A DNA stretch of 38,762 nt, taken from assembly GCF_020443705.1 (NCBI RefSeq), contig NZ_JAIZZK010000034.1, positions 1 through 38,762 of the forward strand. Reading direction: 5' to 3'. The notes beneath the pieces were generated by a model, which was not told the DNA's origin, did not search any database, and saw nothing but the letters and a program-made list of their open reading frames with translations. This document shows positions 7,640-15,851 of this stretch, in pieces. This DNA comes from Clostridium algoriphilum (GTDB taxonomy: Bacteria > Bacillota > Clostridia > Clostridiales > Clostridiaceae). The translations under genes were made by a program, and so were the position numbers. How positions within the stretch are numbered: the first letter of the stretch is position 1; each line of letters starts with the position of its first letter.

Positions 7640-7795
7640 AATGATAGTATATAAGAAGTATATACTTAGTATATAAGAAGTGAAAAGAATTTTGAAAAAG
7701 TATACACTAAGTATATGCAAAGTATATACTTAGTGATATAATGTTATTATAATAAAAAAACAAATGTAATAAGTACATACAATGTATATACTCGG
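7640..7795. repeat. parC-like centromere/operator repeats
   Basis: AGTATATAAGAAGT occurs at 7646-7659 and 7668-7681. GTATATACTTAGT occurs at 7658-7670 and 7722-7734, with inverse copies (ACTAAGTATAT) between. The array lies just upstream of parM, where type II partition systems place the ParR-binding centromere and operator. A TATAAT-like element at 7736-7741 may be the parM -10. Confidence 0.65.
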
Positions 7796-7817
7796 ATATA
7801 AACAGGAGGATTTAATT

Positions 7818-8711
7818 ATGAATTTAGGAATTGACGTTGGAAATGGGTATACAAAATTTAATGAAGGTAAATTTGCCAGCAAAGTAAAAGTTGGTGAAAT
7901 AATTAATTTTGGAAAAGTAAAGAAAGAAAATCATCAAGTTGAATTTGAAGGAACAAAATTTATTGTTGGTGAAGGTGCTGCTTTTACAGGAGATAATAGA
8001 TATTTTGAAAAATATTATAAACTATGTTTGTTAACTGCAATAGCTCTTAGCTCAAAAGAAGATTTTATTGAAGCTAATTTAGTAATTGGATTACCAGAAA
8101 AGAAATTTAAACTTTTGGGTGATAAATTGCAAAAACATATAAAGTCTTTTGGACAACAACAAATCAAAGTAAAGGATACTTTATATACTATAAGAATTAA
8201 TGATTGTTTGGTATTTATTGAAGGTGCTTACCCAATTAAAACAGAAGAAGAATACAATGTTTTGGTTATTGATAACGGGGCAGGAACGATAAATGTAACC
8301 CAGTGGGAAGAATTAGCCATAACGACAAGTGCAAGTTACAATGAAGGTATGAATAAAATGTATGCAGATATAACTTCTTATTTAAATGCAAATAAGGAAG
8401 GTGCTGACTTTAAACCTTCTGAAATCGAAAAAATTATTAATAAAAAAGCTGTTATTATTGATAATAAAGAAACAGATATAACAGATATTAGACCAATTGT
8501 CGAGAACCATATCGTAGAAATGGCTTCGTATATTAAAAATGATTTTAAAGTTAAAAATGCTTCTAAAATATATCTTATCGGTGGCGGTGGTGCAGACACT
8601 ATAACCTATTGGCAAAAGCAATTTCCAGTAATTCAATTGGTAGAAAATAGTCAAATGATTAATCAAAAAATTTATGATCTAGTCGCAGATAGTGAATTTA
8701 ATGAGCAATAG
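7818..8711 (+). CDS. parM: Actin-like plasmid segregation protein, ParM/Alp type
   Basis: This 297-residue actin-fold ATPase has phosphate-1 motif GIDVGNGYTKF at the N-terminus (D6), phosphate-2 motif VLVIDNGAGTINV near residue 150, and adenosine motif IYLIGGGGADT near residue 257. It would form dynamic filaments that push plasmid copies apart when its partner binds the centromere. I set the start at the ATG after AGGAGG; an earlier in-frame ATG at 7782 would place the ribosome site inside the gene. The ParR-like gene overlaps its 3' end, and centromere-like repeats precede it. It belongs to replicon 2. Confidence 0.93.
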   Translation: MNLGIDVGNGYTKFNEGKFASKVKVGEIINFGKVKKENHQVEFEGTKFIVGEGAAFTGDNRYFEKYYKLCLLTAIALSSKEDFIEANLVIGLPEKKFKLLGDKLQKHIKSFGQQQIKVKDTLYTIRINDCLVFIEGAYPIKTEEEYNVLVIDNGAGTINVTQWEELAITTSASYNEGMNKMYADITSYLNANKEGADFKPSEIEKIINKKAVIIDNKETDITDIRPIVENHIVEMASYIKNDFKVKNASKIYLIGGGGADTITYWQKQFPVIQLVENSQMINQKIYDLVADSEFNEQ

Positions 8712-9021
8712 GAAAAGTAAGCCTATACCATTTAATCTTACAAATAAAAGAGATCTTAAATTACTGGAATATGCGGAAAATCAGGATATTGCATTTGCAT
8801 CTTATATAAAGAATCTGATTGAAAAAGATATGGTAAAACAAGTTAAGCAAGTAGAGAATGTAGAAAAAGAATATAAAGCAAAAATTGATGAAGTCGAATT
8901 GAAAAATATGTTAAAAAAAGTTTTAAAGGAATTAAGTGTAGATAAAGTGGATGAAGAAATAAAAATATCCAGTACACAAAAAACAAGTATTAAAAGCTTA
9001 TTGAAAAATTTAAATAAGTAA
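8701..9021 (+). CDS. ParR-like centromere-binding protein
   Basis: This protein of about 106 residues overlaps the end of parM. The N-terminus (PIPFNLTNKRDLKLLEYAEN) and ASYIKNLIEKDM have the look of a ribbon-helix-helix DNA-binding domain. A charged helix and a lysine-rich C-terminus (SIKSLLKNLNK) follow, typical of the filament-contacting tail of ParR proteins. The GTG at 8692 is an alternative start. It would bind the repeats upstream of parM and cap the filament. A terminator follows directly. Confidence 0.8.
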   Translation: MSNRKSKPIPFNLTNKRDLKLLEYAENQDIAFASYIKNLIEKDMVKQVKQVENVEKEYKAKIDEVELKNMLKKVLKELSVDKVDEEIKISSTQKTSIKSLLKNLNK

Positions 9022-9030
9022 ATAAAACAG

Positions 9031-9076
9031 AAAAAGCCCTGAGGAATAATCAAATTGTAAAAACTTAGGGCTTTTT
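9031..9076 (+). terminator. Terminator of the parM operon
   Basis: AAAAAGCCCTGAG pairs with CTTAGGGCTTTTT (one mismatch), ending in a T-run just after the parR-like stop. Confidence 0.85.
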
Positions 9077-9080
9077 ATTT

Positions 9081-9997
9081 ATTTTCTACTTGTAATATAC
9101 TTATAATAAAAGTCCAAAATATAAGTTCTAAACAATGAATTTTTTAAAATTTATTCGAAAAATTACGGTTCCAAGTCTTTTTCTCCAATTAGTTTTATCA
9201 CTTGCCATTTTAACTAAATCATTAATATTATTATAGGTCTCTTTCTAGTTGCATCAAAAACACCGTCGCTCTAGCGAGTTTAGCTTTACTAAAAAAAGAG
9301 TATTTCAATGACGAAATTAATACAGAAATTTACCTATCTGTTTCAAAGTAGACAAAGAGACAATAAAGCAATTACACGATTTATGGCATTACAGGTGGGA
9401 TAACAAAATTATATTTAGGAATAAACCAAGATGCAAAAGATAAAGGCATGACACAATAAGCTTTCAGTTCTTACAATCTAATTAAATTTAATTAGATTGT
9501 AAAAACTGAAAATACAATTGCAACTCAGAAAATTAATTTAAAGCTATAAAATTTAATTAGATTCTTACTAAATTTTAATTAACTAAAAGAGACTTTTAAC
9601 AAAGAATCTTTTTGTTTATTTTGCTTTTTTAAAGCCTCCTTTTTTTTGTAACACATAAAAAGCCTACATTTGTTTTTAAAATATCAATTAAGGTAATAAT
9701 GATATAATTAAATAAATAAATTGTGTCGTAATAATGGAATATTGTGGTGCAAAAATTATTTATTTAATGAAAAGAATGATAAAGAATTAAACAGCGCATA
9801 TAATTAAAGACATTTTAATAGACATAGATCCACTTTAAAGGGTAAGTATGCAATTATACCTATTGTAATTTGAAATGTCTTTACAAGGGAATTACAAGAA
9901 CTTTTTTAATACTGTATCTAGTTTCTATGTGTAGATTGATTTTTATTTGTCTGAAATTGTTTATATATGGTCTAATAGTACTAGATTTTTAATAACT
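9081..9997. other. Gene-poor decayed region with a large inverted repeat
   Basis: No intact gene is visible in about 900 bases. Short unlinked frames (for example YGITGGITKLYLG near 9390) look like remnants but are not assignable. A 50-base inverted repeat with one mismatch lies at 9462-9511; its arms read TTTCAGTT, then TTACAATCTAATTAAA. It could be a bidirectional terminator or a cruciform. A T-rich run follows near 9640. Confidence 0.55.
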
Positions 9998-10032
9998 AAC
10001 AAAAGACCAGGGATTTATCCTGATCTTTTGTT
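9998..10032. terminator. Terminator of rep 2
   Basis: AACAAAAGACCAGG pairs with CCTGATCTTTTGTT (one mismatch). It touches the stop of the minus-strand rep gene, and its T-rich arm suits termination of that transcript. Confidence 0.7.
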
Positions 10033-11110
10033 ATCTCATTGATAATTGCTGGAATTCTTCCCCTGTAGTTTCAACCGTTTCCTTTTCTTCCCAACCTAAT
10101 AATTTTTTTTCTAAATCATCAAAATCATAATTCCTTTGTTCATAATCATTAAAGGTGCCAGTTTTAGTTTTTCTTTTAGGAACTTGATAATCATCTTTGA
10201 TTGCTTTAATCATCCAACCGACTACACTATCAATTTTAGGTGTATTTTGAGCTAAATGATATTTTTCTTTAATTTTATGTATATCACCATTGGCAGTATC
10301 ATTAAGTTTTTTAGCTTCAAGTGATGTTATTTTACTTTCACGCATTATAGACATGATTTTTTCTAATGGATTTTCTTCTTCGAGTTCCATAATTGTTGCC
10401 GAAACCTCTTCATGGGCAGTTTTTAACAATGGAGTAATCTTGTTAGTCTCTATATAAAATTTAAGAGTTGTAACCTTTCGTCCTGTCTTTATTTCTTCAA
10501 AATCAAAACTTATATCTGTTAATTTTCTTAATTCCTTTTGAGTTCGTAGTATTATAAACCTTTTAAAATCGGCATATAAGGGATATATAACATCAGCTTT
10601 CAATAATTTTCTTAATTCTTCAATTTCAATTTCTATGTATCCTTGTTTTTTAAACTCATTACACTTTAAAATTTCATATATTCTAGATGAATACTTACTT
10701 TTCATGCTTAAAATATTTGCTAATTTATATTGAGTAAACGTGCTGCTAAGCTTTATCATATATGGCTTTAGATCGGGATTAAATTTAAGAATTACCTTAC
10801 CTGAACCTTTTTCATACCTAACGCCACTAAGCCAAGCCGTTTGAATTATTGTATTTCCTTCTTTGATTTCAAAGACTTTTTTCATAAGCTCTTTGGTTAT
10901 TTTAGGTATTTCAGTATATTTTGATTTATCGACAACTCCTACAAGTTTCATAAAATCGGATATTTTAAATATATAAGATTTAAATTCTTCATCAGTTGGT
11001 TGAACCATACTAGCTAAGGTAAGTATAATTTTTTGTTCTTCCAAACTTAAATCATAACTCGTATTCATAATAAAATAATTTGATTTAGTTACTAGAAAAT
11101 TTTCATCCAT
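10031..11110 (-). CDS. Replication initiator, Rep_3/RepB family (replicon 2)
   Basis: This 359-residue protein has the two winged helices of the Rep_3 family: LVTKSNYFIMNTSYDLSLEE and IILTLASMVQP at the start, MKSKYSSRIYEILKCNEF and IEIEELRKLLKA in the second half. The tail carries FNDYEQRNYDF and KLLGWEEKE. The body is clearly different from rep 1, while the tail is nearly the same. It is preceded by AGGAGTG and, further up, by eight iterons with the core CTCATAGTT that differ from those of rep 1. It would run a second, independent origin. The gene faces away from the signalling operon. Confidence 0.93.
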   Translation of the reverse strand: MDENFLVTKSNYFIMNTSYDLSLEEQKIILTLASMVQPTDEEFKSYIFKISDFMKLVGVVDKSKYTEIPKITKELMKKVFEIKEGNTIIQTAWLSGVRYEKGSGKVILKFNPDLKPYMIKLSSTFTQYKLANILSMKSKYSSRIYEILKCNEFKKQGYIEIEIEELRKLLKADVIYPLYADFKRFIILRTQKELRKLTDISFDFEEIKTGRKVTTLKFYIETNKITPLLKTAHEEVSATIMELEEENPLEKIMSIMRESKITSLEAKKLNDTANGDIHKIKEKYHLAQNTPKIDSVVGWMIKAIKDDYQVPKRKTKTGTFNDYEQRNYDFDDLEKKLLGWEEKETVETTGEEFQQLSMR

Positions 11111-11170
11111 AATATCACTCCTAAGGATATATTACCATGTTTATATGAGTATGTAAATATTTTTTTTATA

Positions 11171-11386
11171 CTCATAGTTGGGTATGAAGAGCTCATAGTT
11201 AAATTAATATTAGGTATGCAAAGCTCATAGTTAAGATAATATTGGTATGTAGGTATGCAAAGCTCATAGTTAAATTTGATTTTAGGTATATAGGTATGCA
11301 AAACTCATAGTTGGGTATGTAAAGCTCATAGTTAAATTGATTTTAGGTATGCATAACTCATAGTTAAGTATGCAAAGCTCATATTA
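11171..11386. repeat. Replicon 2 iterons (eight copies)
   Basis: The core CTCATAGTT, usually within GGTATGCAAAGCTCATAGTT, starts at 11171, 11192, 11224, 11263, 11304, 11325, 11357 and 11378 (last copy CTCATATT). Spacings are 21, 32, 39, 41, 21, 32 and 21 bases. The array lies upstream of rep 2 on the minus strand and is its probable origin and operator. No perfect DnaA box is seen nearby. Confidence 0.85.
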
Positions 11387-11436
11387 GATTTTTGCGACGT
11401 TGGCTATCAAACGGCTCGAGGTATGCCCAAAACATT

Positions 11437-11683
11437 TAAAACAAAAGATTGTAAAACAATCTAAAACAACAACTGTGGTTATTCTCAATTTAGTTTCTAA
11501 ACTTTGATAGAAATAGGTGCCTATATAATTTATTGGTCTATGCATGAATCTATTAAAAACTTTGGAATACTACCGAACTATAGTTTGTTACTACCGCCTT
11601 TCAGAATGGAACCTTTCCCTACGGGCCACCCTTCCATTCTTTCAGTTGGTCTAATCTTTTTAGTTACACGAGCTCTAATTTTA
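11437..11683 (-). ncRNA. Candidate structured RNA, copy A
   Basis: The core at 11583-11656 matches about 64 of 74 positions of a segment at 36639-36711 on the plus strand. Read on the minus strand, both copies contain AATGGAA and TTCCATT that pair around a small GGGTRGCCC hairpin and a GTAGGGAAAG segment, then a conserved GCGGTAGTARCAAAC. A promoter is visible on the minus strand: TTGAAT at 11711-11716, a 16-bp spacer, and TATAAT at 11689-11694. Downstream, AGATTG/CAATCT with a T-rich tail (11437-11462) resembles a terminator, giving an RNA of about 245 nt. Gross features recall the raiA-type clostridial RNAs, but this is unverified. Confidence 0.6.
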
Positions 11684-11688
11684 TTATA

Positions 11689-11716
11689 ATTATAAGATTT
11701 ATTTCTATGTATTCAA
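11689..11716 (-). promoter_or_regulatory. Promoter of candidate RNA copy A
   Basis: On the minus strand TTGAAT and TATAAT are 16 bases apart, just upstream of the conserved RNA-like core. Confidence 0.55.
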
Positions 11717-11760
11717 TAAAATGTTCTAAGATTATGATAGAGTGGCTGTATTTCAATGTG

Positions 11761-11790
11761 TTGACTGTGAAAATAGTTTGTGTCTATAAT
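11761..11790 (+). promoter_or_regulatory. Promoter of the hydrolase-kinase-regulator operon
   Basis: TTGACT (11761-11766) and TATAAT (11785-11790) are 18 bases apart, divergent from the promoter of the candidate RNA. The leader to the first gene is about 115 bases. Confidence 0.65.
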
Positions 11791-11911
11791 TATATAATAA
11801 ATTTAATTTATAACTTTGGGAACAATGTGAATTTTTTAGATGAAATAAATAAATTTTAGAAAAACAAAGGATGATAAAGTGATTTGTCCTTGATAGGGTG
11901 GGAATATTATA

Positions 11912-12886
11912 ATGAAAATAATTTCGAAAATAGCCGATAGTTACGGTTTATATAGTCTTCATAAAAAGTATAGTAAAAAGGATCAGTTTAATTATGTGGA
12001 GGAAGACGTGTCTTTACTTAATAGTGAATTCTCAGGATTTTATAAAAAACCAACTTTACCCAGAATACATTACGAAAAAGATAAACTTGAAAAGAATTAT
12101 GAAATAGGAAAAATAAAGTTTTTAAGTGAAGTAGAAAATGGATTCAGTAATAAAGAAACTAGATTTCATTATAGAAAAAAGTTAGTTACAGATAACAATA
12201 TAAATGTAATTTTTGTACATGGATGGAGAGCAGATAACCTAAATAGATTAGAAAAAGTGTTTTTAGATAGTTTTGTTGAAAGAAATTATAATATTTATAA
12301 TTATGTTTTACCTTTTCATATGGAAAGATCACCAGATACATCTTTATATAGTGGCGAATATTTTGTAAGTGCAGACGTATGCAGAACTCTAAAGTCTGAA
12401 CAACAAGCAGTAAGTGATATTAGAGCTTTAATAAATTATATTAAAACTGCAAAAAAAGGGAAAGTTATAATTATTGGTTTAAGCTTAGGTGGAATAACTA
12501 CTAATTTACTAAGTGAAGTTGAAGAAAATATTGATGTATTAATATCTTTGTTTTACGCTAATGATTTGTCATTTACAATATTTGAAACAGAGGCTGGGAA
12601 GTATATAAAAAAAGACTTTTTAAAAAACAATTTTAATTATAGTTTATTAAAAAAAAGTTGGGAAGTTATTAATCCAAGCTTAAGAAAACCATTAATAGAC
12701 ATTAATAATATACTTCTTGTATCGGGTAGGTATGATAAATATGTTATAGATAAGGATACAGATATTTTATGGAAAAATTGGGGAAAACCAAAAAGATATA
12801 TGTATAATTGTGGCCATTCCGGAATTGTACTTAACAAAAACAAAATTAAAAAAGATGTTTTAGAATTTATAGATAAGAGAGTGTAA
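11912..12886 (+). CDS. Alpha/beta-hydrolase fold protein
   Basis: This 324-residue cytoplasmic protein has an alpha/beta-hydrolase core: oxyanion-site VHGW (H103), nucleophile elbow GLSLGG with S191, then D275 in GRYDKYV and H302 in CGHSGI, completing a Ser-Asp-His triad. The first 90 residues are polar and not recognised. No signal peptide is seen. The substrate is unknown; a lipid or ester signal is one possibility. It is the first gene of an operon with a histidine kinase (gap 5 bases) and a response regulator, which suggests that it makes, changes or removes the signal the kinase senses. Confidence 0.85.
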   Translation: MKIISKIADSYGLYSLHKKYSKKDQFNYVEEDVSLLNSEFSGFYKKPTLPRIHYEKDKLEKNYEIGKIKFLSEVENGFSNKETRFHYRKKLVTDNNINVIFVHGWRADNLNRLEKVFLDSFVERNYNIYNYVLPFHMERSPDTSLYSGEYFVSADVCRTLKSEQQAVSDIRALINYIKTAKKGKVIIIGLSLGGITTNLLSEVEENIDVLISLFYANDLSFTIFETEAGKYIKKDFLKNNFNYSLLKKSWEVINPSLRKPLIDINNILLVSGRYDKYVIDKDTDILWKNWGKPKRYMYNCGHSGIVLNKNKIKKDVLEFIDKRV

Positions 12887-12891
12887 TATAT

Positions 12892-14718
12892 ATGATATTA
12901 GCAAGTAGCGGTTTATTTTTAATAGCAATTATTATTCTTATGAAGGATTATAAAACAGAATCAACAAAATTCATGGCAGCAATATGTTTTCTTGCGGGAT
13001 TAGGTACATTTGCTGTAGTTTGTGAAGGACCTATAAAAGATTATTTGGTAACTCAAGGTGCTAGCCAAGAAACTTTTAAATTAATTACTTATATAAGTGC
13101 TTTAATGTCTAATATTGCTCATTATATAGGTCCATACTTTATGTTGTTATATGGCCTATCTTATGCAAATATAGTTAGAAAAAATAAAAAAACAATATAT
13201 ATTATAATGTTTATACCTTCAATTATTTGCTTTATATATTTTCCTATAGTGAGTAATTATTTAAAAACACCTAATGAATTAGAGTTATATTTTAAACTAT
13301 TAAGTGTTTGGTGTGTTCCATACATTTTAAGTGGAGCTATTTTTATAGTTTACTCATATTTAAAAGAAAAATCATACTCAACAAAAAAGTATAAGTTAAT
13401 AAATGCGAGTATTGTTGCACCATTTTTTGTTTATTGCGCTTTAGCTAATTTTTTATTAAGAAGTTTTGGTACAGATCAAACTTGGAGAATTTATCCAATA
13501 GTTTTTTTTATACAGTTTACAGGATTTATATATTTTGCATATAAATATGGCATATTTGGGGTTAGACTGAAATTTCATAAATATATGTTCGTATTTGAGG
13601 ATGTAGTGCAGCTAGTATCAGATTCAGTCTTAGTTTTAGATGTAAAATTAAATATTATAGAAGTTAATAAAGCATTCATAAGAAATTTTACAACAGAAGA
13701 TAAAGAATATAAAAATTTTTATGACATAATGAATTGTAGTAAACTAATTGAGGATAAGAAGAACTTAATAAATATAATCAATGAATCAAAAGCTAATAAT
13801 GTTGTTAAAATAATTGAAATTATAATAAAGAATAAGTCAGAAGAAAAATATTTCGAGGTGCAAACTAATCCTATAATTAATAATCAGGAATATTTCGGTA
13901 TAGTTCTTTTATTTAAAGATATTACTTTATATAAAAAGAATTTGGAACTCTTTAAACAAAATCAATTTGAGATAATTGAGAAAGAACGACTATTATCATT
14001 AAATCAACTAATTGGAGGGATAGCTCATAATCTAAAAACTCCATTATTGAGTTCTTCTGGTGGTATTCAAATAATCAAGAAAAATACGACAAAGATATAT
14101 GAATACATACAAGCTGAATACACTGATTTCGAGTATATTACAAAGTTGATGAGTGAAGTTAATGACTGGCAAAACAGAATATCAGAATACTTAATTTATA
14201 TGTCTGATGTAATTACTACAGTGAAAGGTCAAGTAAAGGAATTTGAACAGATTGATGAAGACACATTTTCTATAAAAGAACTTATATATAAGATTAAATT
14301 GTTTATGAGTTATGAATTTAAAAAATATCATTGTACATTAGTTGAGAAAATAGATATTAGTAATGATGAAGTAATTAAAGGCAGTATAAATTCACTCTTG
14401 CAGGTTTTTAATATTCTTTTAACTAATGCTATAGAAGCAAGTGAAAAGAATAAGGAGCGTACAATAACTTTAGGGACATATAAGAAAAACAAAGAAATTA
14501 TATTCTATGTTAAAAATTTAGGTAAGGAAATACCTACTAAAGTTCAAAAAAATATATTTAATAAAATGGTAACTACAAAAGGGAATAAAGGAACTGGACT
14601 TGGGTTATATATATCTAAATCAATAATAACAGGTAGATTTAATGGTGAAATATATTTTGAGACAAATGATATGGAAACAACTTTTTTTATAAAAATACCG
14701 TTAATAAAGGAGGGGTAA
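12892..14718 (+). CDS. Membrane sensor histidine kinase with PAS domain
   Basis: This 608-residue protein begins with about seven membrane helices (residues 1-225, similar to kinases with an N-terminal 7TM sensor). A PAS-like region follows (about 235-345, beginning VVQLVSDSVLVLDV). Then come the phosphoacceptor helix IGGIAHNLKTPL with H379 and an ATPase domain with N-box LLTNAIEAS and G-box GTGLGLYIS. It should phosphorylate itself in response to a membrane-borne or lipophilic signal and pass the phosphate to the receiver-XRE protein encoded next. The ribosome site of that gene lies in this gene's last codons, so production is coupled. Confidence 0.92.
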   Translation: MILASSGLFLIAIIILMKDYKTESTKFMAAICFLAGLGTFAVVCEGPIKDYLVTQGASQETFKLITYISALMSNIAHYIGPYFMLLYGLSYANIVRKNKKTIYIIMFIPSIICFIYFPIVSNYLKTPNELELYFKLLSVWCVPYILSGAIFIVYSYLKEKSYSTKKYKLINASIVAPFFVYCALANFLLRSFGTDQTWRIYPIVFFIQFTGFIYFAYKYGIFGVRLKFHKYMFVFEDVVQLVSDSVLVLDVKLNIIEVNKAFIRNFTTEDKEYKNFYDIMNCSKLIEDKKNLINIINESKANNVVKIIEIIIKNKSEEKYFEVQTNPIINNQEYFGIVLLFKDITLYKKNLELFKQNQFEIIEKERLLSLNQLIGGIAHNLKTPLLSSSGGIQIIKKNTTKIYEYIQAEYTDFEYITKLMSEVNDWQNRISEYLIYMSDVITTVKGQVKEFEQIDEDTFSIKELIYKIKLFMSYEFKKYHCTLVEKIDISNDEVIKGSINSLLQVFNILLTNAIEASEKNKERTITLGTYKKNKEIIFYVKNLGKEIPTKVQKNIFNKMVTTKGNKGTGLGLYISKSIITGRFNGEIYFETNDMETTFFIKIPLIKEG

Positions 14719-14721
14719 TAC

Positions 14722-15351
14722 ATGAGTAATGCTGGTATAAAGCTAATGATTATGGATGATGATTGTGGAATAGTTGATTCCATAAAAAGTTTTCTGGGAG
14801 ATAAATATTATGTTGAAGGATTTACGAGTTCTAGGGAAGGGCTTAAACAATTAAAAAATAAAAGATTTGATATATTAATTTTAGACTATTACATAGATGA
14901 ACTTACTGCCAAAGAAGTAATAGCTGAAATAAGAAAATACAATAATGATTTATATATAATACTTCTAACTGGACATGGTGAAGAAATCACTGGAATACAG
15001 TCACTAGAGAATTTAAAAATACAAAATTATTATGAAAAGAATGGTGATTTTGAAAAGCTAATAATATTTATAGAGGGCATAATTAAATCATTAGAATTTT
15101 TTAATAACAAGAAATGTACAATAGCTGAAAGATTAAAAAAGTTGAGGAAAAATAATGAGCTAACACAAGATAATATATCTAAATATTTAGATATACATAG
15201 AACAACTGTGACCCAGTATGAGTCTGGTGAGATAATTCCAACCACTCAAAACATTATAAAATTAGCTAAATTATATAATGTTACAACTGATTATATTCTT
15301 TGTTATGAACTTAATATAGAAAATGACACTATTAAAGGGCTAAAAAAATAG
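14722..15351 (+). CDS. Response regulator with receiver and XRE DNA-binding domains
   Basis: Residues 1-120 form a receiver domain: acidic pocket DDD at 12-14, phosphoacceptor D55 in ILILDYYID, switch Thr in ILLTGHGEE, conserved Lys in YYEKNGD. Residues about 125-190 form a helix-turn-helix of the XRE/Cro type (ERLKKLRKNNELTQDNISKY, then HRTTVTQYESGEIIP). This pairing is unusual, since most regulators of this size carry OmpR or LuxR output domains. It would bind DNA when phosphorylated by the kinase encoded just before. Targets may include the conjugation promoter at about 15723, but no shared site is proven. A terminator follows. Confidence 0.9.
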   Translation: MSNAGIKLMIMDDDCGIVDSIKSFLGDKYYVEGFTSSREGLKQLKNKRFDILILDYYIDELTAKEVIAEIRKYNNDLYIILLTGHGEEITGIQSLENLKIQNYYEKNGDFEKLIIFIEGIIKSLEFFNNKKCTIAERLKKLRKNNELTQDNISKYLDIHRTTVTQYESGEIIPTTQNIIKLAKLYNVTTDYILCYELNIENDTIKGLKK

Positions 15352-15369
15352 AATAGCAATATAATTGTT

Positions 15370-15395
15370 AATAGCATACAATTTGTATGCTATTT
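15370..15395 (+). terminator. Terminator of the signalling operon
   Basis: AATAGCATACA pairs with TGTATGCTATT with a 3-nt loop and a short T-run, 20 bases after the response-regulator stop. Confidence 0.75.
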
Positions 15396-15722
15396 TGCTA
15401 TGTGTGTTTAAATAACCATTATATAATTGGTATAGAAAATAGCAGTACGTTTATAAGTTTCACAAATCTATAAAACCTGGCTATATTGTGGTGTTAGAGT
15501 ATAGCAGATATAAATTATTTTACTAATAAGAATCAGACATTTACAGATAAATAATGGCAAGGATATGTCTGTAAATCATTATAATGTGAAAAATTTTATG
15601 TGAAGTAGCATGTAATTAACTTAAATAAAAGTATTGGGACATCCAGCATATATTAGATAAAGACACTCGAACTGAGTGTCTTTATCTTTTTTTATTTGAT
15701 TTTTAAAACAACAATAAGACTA
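15396..15722. other. Intergenic stretch with an orphan terminator
   Basis: No coding frame is evident. An inverted repeat ATTTACAGA/TCTGTAAAT spans 15539-15576. A very strong terminator follows at 15656-15693: GATAAAGACACTC pairs with GAGTGTCTTTATC and is followed by seven T. A possible -10 TATAAT is at 15422-15427 with a poor -35. The terminator may insulate the next promoter or end a small RNA. Confidence 0.45.
15656..15693 (+). terminator. Strong intrinsic terminator
   Basis: A perfect 13-bp stem with a 5-nt loop (GAACT) is followed by a run of seven T. It has no gene directly upstream and stands just before the conjugation-region promoter. Confidence 0.85.
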
Positions 15723-15774
15723 TTGACATGTTAGTTAAAATAACATATACTTATATAAGGTTAGTTTAACTAAC
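15723..15774 (+). promoter_or_regulatory. Conjugation-region promoter with two operator copies
   Basis: TTGACA (15723-15728), a 17-bp spacer and TATACT (15746-15751) make a near-consensus promoter. The palindrome GTTAGTTTAACTAAC lies at 15760-15774. A one-mismatch copy, GTTAGTTAAAATAAC, lies at 15730-15744 inside the spacer. Their centres are 30 bp apart, about three helical turns, as for a repressor that binds cooperatively. The XRE protein encoded next is the obvious candidate. Confidence 0.8.
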
Positions 15775-15851
15775 TTAAACGCGGCTGAAATAATAAGCGA
15801 GTTGTATGTATAAGCAGTTATTCAAAAAAAATATAAAAATATATAGCTAAA

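Noticed and set aside
9301-9470. Short frames such as YGITGGITKLYLG
   Set aside because: No start, no ribosome site and broken by stops; probably remnants, family not identifiable.
11092-11301. 69-codon minus-strand frame upstream of rep 2
   Set aside because: It is the translation of the iteron array (repeating NYELCIP-like units), not a gene.
11574-11587. LexA-box-like CGAACTATAGTTTG
   Set aside because: It fits the pattern but lies inside candidate RNA A, far from any start, and overlaps a likely hairpin; probably chance.
11504-11689. 61-codon plus-strand frame
   Set aside because: It runs antisense through the conserved RNA-like core; the frame is not kept in copy B.
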